NCBI GenBank assembly: GCA_038748365.1
Contig: JBCDIZ010000020.1
Location: 1-30,750 of the forward strand
DNA length: 30,750 bases
Direction: 5' to 3'
DNA from: Alterisphingorhabdus sp038748365
GTDB taxonomy: Bacteria; Pseudomonadota; Alphaproteobacteria; Sphingomonadales; Sphingomonadaceae
Shown: piece after piece, positions 25,536-30,750 of the stretch
Layout of the letters: each line of letters starts with the position of its first letter
How positions within the stretch are numbered: the first letter of the stretch is position 1
Position numbers and translations under genes: made by a program
The notes under the pieces: model-generated
Seen by the model: the letters and a program-made list of their open reading frames with translations, nothing else
The model's database searches: none
Told to the model about the DNA's origin: nothing

Positions 25536-26161
25536 TTGCCACTCCGCCGTTTTGCCGTTTTGGGCGGTATGCGGCCCAGCGCTTCGGATATGGCAGCCGT
25601 GGCAATCGCGACATGGCGTATCGCGGCAGAGCTGCTGACGCCGCATAGTCGGCCAGCCTGTTCCAGTGTCATGCCATCGACGCGGCAGGCAAGGAAGATT
25701 TTGCGACGGCGTTCCGGCATATTTTGCAGCGTCTCCATCACCAGATCGAGCTCCTCTCTCGCTATCAAGACGCGCTCGGGGTCTAAATTATCACATATAT
25801 CGCCAAATAAACCGTTCTCCGCTTGCGCGGCATGATCGGCACGCACGCGCAGCGCGCGCTTTTCCGACATCATGATGTTGCGGGCTGCAATCCAGGCATA
25901 GCCTTCAAGATCATGAATATCGTCGAGGTCAGTGCGGGCACTTAGTCTGGTGAAGGTTTTCTGGGCAATATCGCCAGGGTCCGGCGGACCAGCACCATAG
26001 GTCGCGCGCAAACCGGCGACCAGCTTGGCAAAATAGTTCTGATATAATCGCGAGAGCAGGCTTTGATCGGGAGTTTTGCTGTCTAAAGCTACTCCGTCGC
26101 CCGAGGAACTGACGAGACTGTGATGATGATCATCATCATAATTTTCCAGCTCGTAGTTCAT
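25532..26161 (-). CDS. ECF sigma factor 4 (FecI-type)
   Basis: 209-residue ECF sigma factor. The N-terminus is acidic with a short histidine run (DDDHHHS near residues 9-15). Region 2: LYQNYFAKLVAGLRATYGAG, then PPDPGDIAQKTFTRLSARTD; region 4: MPERRRKIFLACRVDGMTLE, AGRLCGVSSSAAIRHVAIA. The first gene of the leftward block, it faces receptor 5 across a 268-base divergent gap. A 12-base inverted repeat GCATGTCCATGC (26174-26185) sits 12 bases upstream of its ATG. Presumed target: the receptor 4 promoter. Confidence 0.88.
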   Translation of the reverse strand: MNYELENYDDDHHHSLVSSSGDGVALDSKTPDQSLLSRLYQNYFAKLVAGLRATYGAGPPDPGDIAQKTFTRLSARTDLDDIHDLEGYAWIAARNIMMSEKRALRVRADHAAQAENGLFGDICDNLDPERVLIAREELDLVMETLQNMPERRRKIFLACRVDGMTLEQAGRLCGVSSSAAIRHVAIATAAISEALGRIPPKTAKRRSGK

Positions 26162-26429
26162 TTATCTGTAATTGCATGTCCATGCGTATCGATGCGGGCG
26201 CCAATATATTCTGCCTAGAGACCAGAAGTCACTTTTGTTGAGACCTAATCGCAAACAGCTATGCGAGCAATAGGATAAGCTGCCTGTCTAAACTGGCAGC
26301 AAAAGTGAGGATGCATCGCCGTCACAGTCATGCACGCGGAATTTCTCCAAATATTATTGCAAATGTGTTTCAATTGTCGTTAATGCAAACGCAAGTGATT
26401 CGCATTAGTATTTACTCAGGGGATTTTCC
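26162..26429. other. Divergent regulatory gap between sigma4 and receptor 5
   Basis: This 268-base gap holds the promoters of both directions and no gene. Seen in it: GCATGTCCATGC (26174-26185) next to sigma4, a 6-bp inverted repeat GCTGCC/GGCAGC at 26279-26300, and the Fur-like palindrome near receptor 5. Confidence 0.5.
26391..26403 (+). promoter_or_regulatory. Fur-like palindrome upstream of receptor 5
   Basis: GCAAGTGATTCGC, in the context AATGCAAAC-GCAAGTGATTCGCATT, is an imperfect 6-1-6 repeat of the same type as the one before receptor 3, 27 bases upstream of the receptor 5 ATG. The TGTG-N20-GTC module is not present at the expected distance, so this gene looks iron-controlled but not driven by the local ECF factors. 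A weak TTGCAA-N17-TTAATG promoter (26358-26386) is possible. Confidence 0.5.
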
Positions 26430-28481
26430 ATGACCAATCGTGTTTTCAAGAGACGGCTTTGGCGCAATACCGGCATCGCTCTGGTCGCGCTTAGCGTACC
26501 TACTGTGGCGATAGCGCAAGACACACAGGGCGATGCTGACGATGAGGCTGAACAGACCCAGGATGCAGAAGACATTGGAACTGTAGATATTGGCGAAAGT
26601 GTGCGCTCGATTCAGACCAGTACGGCGACGCCAGTCACGGTGATTAACCGTGAGGAAATCCTCGACAGGCAGGCTAATACGATTGCCGAGCTGGTCGACT
26701 CCGTTCCAAGCGTGAGTCTGGTCAACGGGTCAACCCCAATTGGCTCCAGTATATCGATCCGCGGCTTCGGCTTTAACCAGGTCTTTGGCACCGACAGCAA
26801 GGTGTCGATCCAGATCGATGGTGCCGCTGCTGATGCGGAAGAAATTTACCGCCTAGGCAACCAGATCTTCACCGAGCCCGACCTTTACAAGAATATCGAA
26901 GTTATTCGTGGCACGGTTGGCAGCTTTGAATATGGCTCTGGTATCATTGGCGGGGTCATCCGTCTGGAAACGGTCGACGCATTCGACCTGACCGATGGTA
27001 AAGCAGGCATCGCGCTCAATCAGTCGCTGGGGTATTTCAGCAATGGTGATGGCTTCCAGACTTCCACTACGCTGGCTCTTGCGCCTTCGGATAGGGTCGA
27101 GTTTCTCGGCAATTTCACATGGCGTCGGCAAGACAATCAGACTGACGGTGCCGGAAACGAAATCGGCAATGGCGAGTTCGAACTGCCTTCCTTACTGTTA
27201 AAGGCAGGCGTCTATCTTGATCCCGACAAGGAACACTATCTTCGCGCCAGTTACCAGCAGTCGACCACGGCCGACCGTGACGTCCCGCTCGATACGTTCA
27301 TCACCAGCACCGATTTCTTTGGCAATGTCGATCGTGACACCCGCAGTCAGGTTGCGATTCTGCGATACAATTATAATCCGGTCGAGAATGACGCGATCGA
27401 TTTGCTTGCGCAGTTTTCCTACACCAACCAGAAAATTGATCAGACATTCATCCCCGGCAGTACGAACCCGCCTGGCTTCGATCAATTTGTCTCCGGCCTG
27501 GGCAATGCTGACCTGCAATTTGAAATCTATCAGGGCGTTATAAAGAATTCAGCATTCTTCAATACCGGCACGATCCAGCACAATCTTCGTACCGGGATTG
27601 AGTTCAGAAGCCGGGTCCGTGCTGATGCGAACTCCGCACCGGGCGGGGTCGATAACAGGATTGCCATATTTGCGGTTGACGAGATTCAACTCGCCCGTGG
27701 CTTCACCATTACACCGGCCATTCGCTACGAAACCCAGGATGTTGATGCCAGACCATCGCTCAATGACGGAACCAATTTCAGTTCGTCCCAGGATGCGCTT
27801 ATGGGTGGCGTTTCGGCGCGCTATGAGCTTCCCTTTGGCCTGGCATTCTTTGCCAGCTGGGCGGAGTCCCGCAACCTGCCGATCATCGATGATCTAGAAA
27901 ATCCGATCCTGCGAGAGCAGATCGAGGTCGGTGAGACCTATGAGTTTGGTGGATCGTTTGATCGGACCAGCGTCTTTACCGATAATGACCGTCTTTCGAT
28001 CAAGTTGAATTACTACAACACTCAGATTGAAGACCTTTCGAGCACTGCGGGCGTCGCTTCGGTTGATACCGAGGGCTTTGAGGCCGAGGCGTCATACGCA
28101 ACGCAAAGTGGCTTCTACTTTGACATTAACGCCAGCATAATATCGGGCGAGGAAACGCGCACCGACGATACAATAGCTGACTGGCGCAATCTGCCGCAAA
28201 ACACCTATCAAGCCTCATTCGGTAAACGCTTTGGCGATCTTCTGAACCTGCGATGGGAAACCGTGTATACCGAAGATCGCGTACAAGATGGCGTTAATGA
28301 AGAGAATGGCTTCGACGTTCACAATATCCGTGCGATCTTGACGCCAAGTGGCGGTATATTTGAAGATTTCGCGCTTCGCATAAGCGTCGAAAACCTGTTT
28401 GATACACTTTATCAGCCGGCTCGTTCGCTACGCTTCTCGCCCGGGCGGAACTTCAAGTTTACCGTGTCGAAACGGTTCTGA
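26430..28481 (+). CDS. TonB-dependent receptor 5, heme-receptor-like, without STN domain
   Basis: Outer-membrane receptor of 683 residues. Signal peptide about 1-29 (ending VAIAQ), then an acidic linker (DADDEAEQTQDAEDIG) and a TonB-box-like GTVDIGESVRS, plug with SISIRGFGFNQVFGTDSKVS and IEVIRGTVGSFEYGSGIIGG, and barrel ending FSPGRNFKFTVSKRF. The closing ENLFDTLYQPARSLRFSPGRN and the DLENPIL...VGETYEFG block resemble heme/hemoglobin receptors, though the canonical FRAP motif is not intact. There is no STN domain, so it should not signal through FecR. The ATG follows AGGGGA by about seven bases. The next genes are exbB-exbD-exbD-tonB, as in loci where a heme receptor carries its own energy transducer. 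Substrate assignment is tentative. Confidence 0.88.
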   Translation: MTNRVFKRRLWRNTGIALVALSVPTVAIAQDTQGDADDEAEQTQDAEDIGTVDIGESVRSIQTSTATPVTVINREEILDRQANTIAELVDSVPSVSLVNGSTPIGSSISIRGFGFNQVFGTDSKVSIQIDGAAADAEEIYRLGNQIFTEPDLYKNIEVIRGTVGSFEYGSGIIGGVIRLETVDAFDLTDGKAGIALNQSLGYFSNGDGFQTSTTLALAPSDRVEFLGNFTWRRQDNQTDGAGNEIGNGEFELPSLLLKAGVYLDPDKEHYLRASYQQSTTADRDVPLDTFITSTDFFGNVDRDTRSQVAILRYNYNPVENDAIDLLAQFSYTNQKIDQTFIPGSTNPPGFDQFVSGLGNADLQFEIYQGVIKNSAFFNTGTIQHNLRTGIEFRSRVRADANSAPGGVDNRIAIFAVDEIQLARGFTITPAIRYETQDVDARPSLNDGTNFSSSQDALMGGVSARYELPFGLAFFASWAESRNLPIIDDLENPILREQIEVGETYEFGGSFDRTSVFTDNDRLSIKLNYYNTQIEDLSSTAGVASVDTEGFEAEASYATQSGFYFDINASIISGEETRTDDTIADWRNLPQNTYQASFGKRFGDLLNLRWETVYTEDRVQDGVNEENGFDVHNIRAILTPSGGIFEDFALRISVENLFDTLYQPARSLRFSPGRNFKFTVSKRF

Positions 28482-28500
28482 TTGCGAAGCCGCAGCAGAG

Positions 28501-28529
28501 TTGCCTGTCGGCTTGCTGGCGCCAGGCAA
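28501..28529 (+). other. Hairpin TTGCCTG/CAGGCAA after receptor 5
   Basis: Seven-base perfect inverted repeat with a 15-base loop, starting 19 bases after the receptor 5 stop codon. There is no T-tract. With the stronger hairpin that follows, it makes a two-hairpin spacer between receptor 5 and exbB. Confidence 0.45.
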
Positions 28530-28547
28530 TTCGTGTCGCAGATTCAC

Positions 28548-28581
28548 TTGATCCACGGGCCAGATACGGCCTGTGGATCAA
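28548..28581 (+). other. Strong 14-bp hairpin between receptor 5 and exbB
   Basis: Arms TTGATCCACGGGCC (28548-28561) and GGCCTGTGGATCAA (28568-28581) pair over 14 positions, one of them G-U, around the 6-base loop AGATAC. It ends 23 bases before the exbB ATG. No run of T follows in the plus direction, so a partial terminator, an RNA-processing or stabilising element, or a protein site are all possible. Confidence 0.7.
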
Positions 28582-28604
28582 ACACTATTCAGAGAGGATA
28601 ACAC

Positions 28605-29276
28605 ATGTCGATCAGCGATTATGTCTACGCCCTGTTCGATCTCGTTCTTCTGGGCGGTCCGGTGCTTTTGCTGTTGCTGATTGCCAGCATACTGTCATTG
28701 GCCCTGTTTGCCGTGAAGCTGCTTCAGTTTCGCCGCGCAGGCGTTGGTGAGCATGATACGATAGCCAAAGCCCTGAAGCTTCATGATCGCGGAGAAACAA
28801 TCGAAGTTGAACGTCGTCTTGCGGAAGATGGCGGTTATCTCAGCGATTTGGGACTTTTGGCCATACGCAGCCAGAATGCGAAAGAGGCGCGCGACCGCCT
28901 TGAGGCGGAAGCAGAACAGAGCTTCCTGAAACTCGAAAGCGGGCTGCGCATTCTTGATATTGTCGCGCAGACGGCGCCTTTGCTCGGGTTGTTCGGCACC
29001 GTTCTTGGCATGATTGAAGCGTTTCAGGCATTGCAAACCGCCGGGTCGCAAGTCGATCCCAGCGTGCTTGCAGGAGGAATATGGGTGGCGCTGTTGACCA
29101 CGGCTGCCGGTCTCGCTGTAGCTATGCCGGTATCCATAGGCCTTGCTTGGCTGGAAAGCCGTCTTGATCAAGATCGTGCCATGGCCGAGCGTATCCTCAG
29201 CTCAATCGCAACACCCTTGCCACCAGCGTCACTGACAATACTGGCTCCTGCCGAAGACAGGAAGGTGAGCGCGTGA
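28605..29276 (+). CDS. exbB: ExbB, proton-channel subunit of the TonB energising complex
   Basis: Inner-membrane MotA/TolQ/ExbB-family protein of 223 residues; forms the pentameric channel that uses the proton gradient to drive TonB. Three membrane segments: about 13-37, 117-140 and 150-178, with the conserved small-residue and threonine stretches LLGLFGTVLGMIEAF and GGIWVALLTTAAGLAVAMPV. The ATG has AGAGAGGA upstream. It overlaps exbD1 by four bases. TolQ is less likely because the following genes are ExbD-like and TonB-like and no tolA/tolB is present. Confidence 0.92.
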   Translation: MSISDYVYALFDLVLLGGPVLLLLLIASILSLALFAVKLLQFRRAGVGEHDTIAKALKLHDRGETIEVERRLAEDGGYLSDLGLLAIRSQNAKEARDRLEAEAEQSFLKLESGLRILDIVAQTAPLLGLFGTVLGMIEAFQALQTAGSQVDPSVLAGGIWVALLTTAAGLAVAMPVSIGLAWLESRLDQDRAMAERILSSIATPLPPASLTILAPAEDRKVSA

Positions 29277-29662
29277 TAGCTGCGCGTAGGAAGAGGCGGC
29301 GTACGCTTTCGATTACATCGCTTATTGATGTGATCTTTTTGCTGCTCCTATTCTTCATGCTGGCATCCACATTTCAGCAATTTTCGGAACTGGAAGTTGG
29401 CGGTGTCTCTGCCAGCGGTGGATCAGCGGAGGCCTCAAAAGCGGAGTCTTTCAGCCTTATTGTCGGGCCAAGCCAGCTTACGCTCGATGGGGCGGCGATG
29501 GCCGATGCGCAACTGGTTAGACGGCTTAGCGTTGCTTCCGACAAACCCAAAAAACTCAATCTCCAGGTCGCATCCGGCGTCAGTTCTCAGCGGCTTATCG
29601 ATATCATGGTGTTGCTAGAGCCGATCTCTGACCTGAACGTCAACTTGGTGGCGCAGCCATGA
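29273..29662 (+). CDS. exbD: ExbD-like protein 1 (canonical membrane aspartate)
   Basis: 129-residue ExbD/TolR-family protein: short basic cytoplasmic tail (RRKRRRT), a single membrane helix starting TSLIDVIFLLLLFFMLAST with Asp19 in the position of the essential ExbD aspartate, and a periplasmic domain to the C-terminus. It starts with GTG inside the exbB stop region (GTGA overlap) with GGAAGG upstream. The helix and domain order match the family; the periplasmic part is slightly short. Confidence 0.9.
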   Translation: MIAARRKRRRTLSITSLIDVIFLLLLFFMLASTFQQFSELEVGGVSASGGSAEASKAESFSLIVGPSQLTLDGAAMADAQLVRRLSVASDKPKKLNLQVASGVSSQRLIDIMVLLEPISDLNVNLVAQP

Positions 29663-30042
29663 TCGCCAGTCGCCGCCGAAAAGTCGAGCGCGAACCAACG
29701 ATCGCACTGATTAATATCGTGTTCCTGATCCTGATTTTCTTCATGGTCGCCGGTACATTGTCTAAGACGCCTAAAGCAGCGTTCGAATTTGTTTCGAGCA
29801 GCGAGTTGGAATGCTGCGCGCCCGGAGATGTCGTCACACTCTCGAACGATGGTGCGATTTCCTATGATGGGGAGGCCTATCCGGATCTGTCCGCGCTGCT
29901 TGTCGCAAATCCTGATCTGCGCCGATTAACGCGTATCATTCCCGCCCGCGATCTGCCTGCCACCCGCCTGTTGGAGCGGCTGAAAGCGCTTCAGGCTGCC
30001 GGAGTAGAGAAGCTTGTGTTGGTGACGGAGCGCCAAGGATGA
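29659..30042 (+). CDS. ExbD-like protein 2 with Asn replacing the membrane aspartate
   Basis: 127-residue ExbD/TolR-like protein with basic N-terminus (SRRRKVERE), membrane helix TIALINIVFLILIFFMVAGT and a periplasmic domain. At residue 19, aligned with Asp19 of ExbD1, it has Asn, so the residue thought to carry protons is missing while the helix is otherwise conserved. It also carries a vicinal cysteine pair, ECCAPGD, near residues 51-53. The ATG overlaps the exbD1 stop as ATGA, and its own stop overlaps tonB in the same way, so exbB, both exbD genes and tonB are translationally coupled. Probably a partner of ExbD1 rather than a stand-alone ExbD. Confidence 0.88.
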   Translation: MIASRRRKVEREPTIALINIVFLILIFFMVAGTLSKTPKAAFEFVSSSELECCAPGDVVTLSNDGAISYDGEAYPDLSALLVANPDLRRLTRIIPARDLPATRLLERLKALQAAGVEKLVLVTERQG

Positions 30043-30750
30043 GCAGTGCTATCGCCCATTCAACCGTGCCTATAGAAAGCTGGGGCGCACTCGCGCCGCG
30101 CCAGTTCGCTATCGCCGCCGGACTCTCTTTACTGGCTCATTTGACCCTGCTTATAGTCATTCTTTCACCAGGTTTAGAAGAAGCGCAGCTGGCTGGTGGC
30201 GGTGCGTCTTTCGGGCTATCTGGCAGCGGAACCGGCGCGGGTTCGGATACAGGTTCAGACAGCAATGCCAATCAATCGGAAGCTCTGCCGCAGGATATGT
30301 CTGACTCTGATTATATGGCGGCCGAGGAACTCAGGCAGCAGGCCGATCAACAGTCCCCATTGCCAGACCAATCTGCAGCGCGAGCGAACAGTCCAGCTGC
30401 CCAAGCCTTGGCGCCTGCTCGTAGCAAAAGCCAGTCGGCAACCTCTAGCGATCAGGCGAATACCACTGCTTCGAGCACAAGGCGTTCAGGCGAAAGCAGC
30501 ACGCGCCGCAGTGAAAGACCCAAAAGCCAGGATGCGCAAAGAGCCAAAGCAAGCACCGGGGCACCCAATAGCGGCTCCAGTAATGCGGGCACTCCTGCCA
30601 GCGGAGGCGCGCAAGGCAATCAGGCAAGCGCCGGGCGCTCCACCAAAGGAACGGGGACAGGAACCGGATCTGCAGATGGATCGGGTGATTCTGACACGAC
30701 CAATTATGGCGGCTTGGTATTGCAACATATCCAGCGCAATCGCCGGTCCA
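30039..30750 (+). CDS. tonB: TonB-like protein, 3'-truncated by the window edge
   Basis: The open frame continues from the ATG at 30039 (ATGA overlap with exbD2, AAGGA upstream) to the last base, 237 codons. N-terminal membrane segment at about 21-43 (QFAIAAGLSLLAHLTLLIVI) with the TonB SxxxH signature as Ser30-LLA-His34. The periplasmic linker (about 48-220) is rich in Ser, Gly, Ala, Gln and Asn and contains few prolines, unlike the Pro-Lys/Glu linker of classical TonB. The last visible residues, NYGGLVLQHIQRNRR, look like the opening of the TonB C-terminal domain (usually Y...I...I...YP). Expected to transmit energy from ExbB/ExbD to the receptors, first of all receptor 5. Confidence 0.85.
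   Translation, partial: MSSAIAHSTVPIESWGALAPRQFAIAAGLSLLAHLTLLIVILSPGLEEAQLAGGGASFGLSGSGTGAGSDTGSDSNANQSEALPQDMSDSDYMAAEELRQQADQQSPLPDQSAARANSPAAQALAPARSKSQSATSSDQANTTASSTRRSGESSTRRSERPKSQDAQRAKASTGAPNSGSSNAGTPASGGAQGNQASAGRSTKGTGTGTGSADGSGDSDTTNYGGLVLQHIQRNRRS

Noticed and set aside
25536..25646. 37-codon N-terminal extension of FecR4
   Set aside because: It lies wholly within sigma4 and is absent from the other three FecR proteins; the ATGA overlap start is consistent across all four cassettes.
28548..28581. Hairpin before exbB as a classical rho-independent terminator
   Set aside because: The stem is strong, but AACACTATTC rather than a run of T follows, and exbB depends on transcription from upstream unless it has its own promoter.

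Overview
The window looks like an iron-acquisition island from an alphaproteobacterium, most likely order Sphingomonadales. This rests on gene content, not a database match: long TonB-dependent receptors with an N-terminal STN signalling domain, FecI/FecR pairs with a GPPDP-D-I motif in the sigma factors, an ExbB-ExbD-ExbD-TonB set, a Fur with the HDHLID motif, and a hairpin repeat built on the GTCGAGCG...AGTCGAGAC theme that I associate with sphingomonad intergenic DNA. Base composition is moderately GC-rich, with an AT-richer patch in one receptor gene.

Layout. 1-3361 (+): the 3' part of cobN and complete cobO, overlapping by 8 bases (aerobic cobalamin synthesis). 3402-26161 (-): almost one long co-directional block. 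Read in its own direction, right to left, it is: sigma4-fecR4-receptor4; two exporter-fold ABC subunits and a small membrane methyltransferase; sigma3-fecR3-receptor3; sigma2-fecR2-receptor2; fur-sigma1-fecR1-receptor1. This gives four FecI-FecR-FecA-type cassettes in a row, interrupted only by the ABC/methyltransferase operon and by fur. 26430-30750 (+): a fifth receptor of a different type (no STN domain, heme-receptor-like C-terminus), then exbB, two exbD-like genes and the 5' part of tonB, which runs off the window.

How it fits together. Each STN receptor would bind its ligand outside and contact its FecR through the STN domain in the periplasm. FecR would then release or activate the sigma factor encoded in an ATGA overlap with it, which would transcribe the receptor downstream. 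Supporting this, the four receptor genes share an upstream module at nearly fixed geometry: TGTG, 20 bases, GTC, 9-10 bases, AATGC opening a palindrome. I read this as an ECF-type promoter followed by a Fur-like operator. Similar palindromes precede the fifth receptor, and a more classical Fur-box-like sequence overlaps a sigma70-like -10 in front of the ABC operon. The ABC pair, with its YbtPQ/IrtAB-like LDEATAF-DPE signature, would move a ligand across the inner membrane; ExbB/ExbD/TonB would energise the receptors.

Most notable points: the shared promoter/operator module; four tandem cell-surface-signalling cassettes around fur; a second ExbD whose membrane aspartate is replaced by asparagine; a TonB with an almost proline-free Ser/Gly/Ala/Gln-rich linker; and a compound hairpin repeat with apparent compensatory changes. 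No RNA genes, CRISPR arrays, transposases or integrases were seen.
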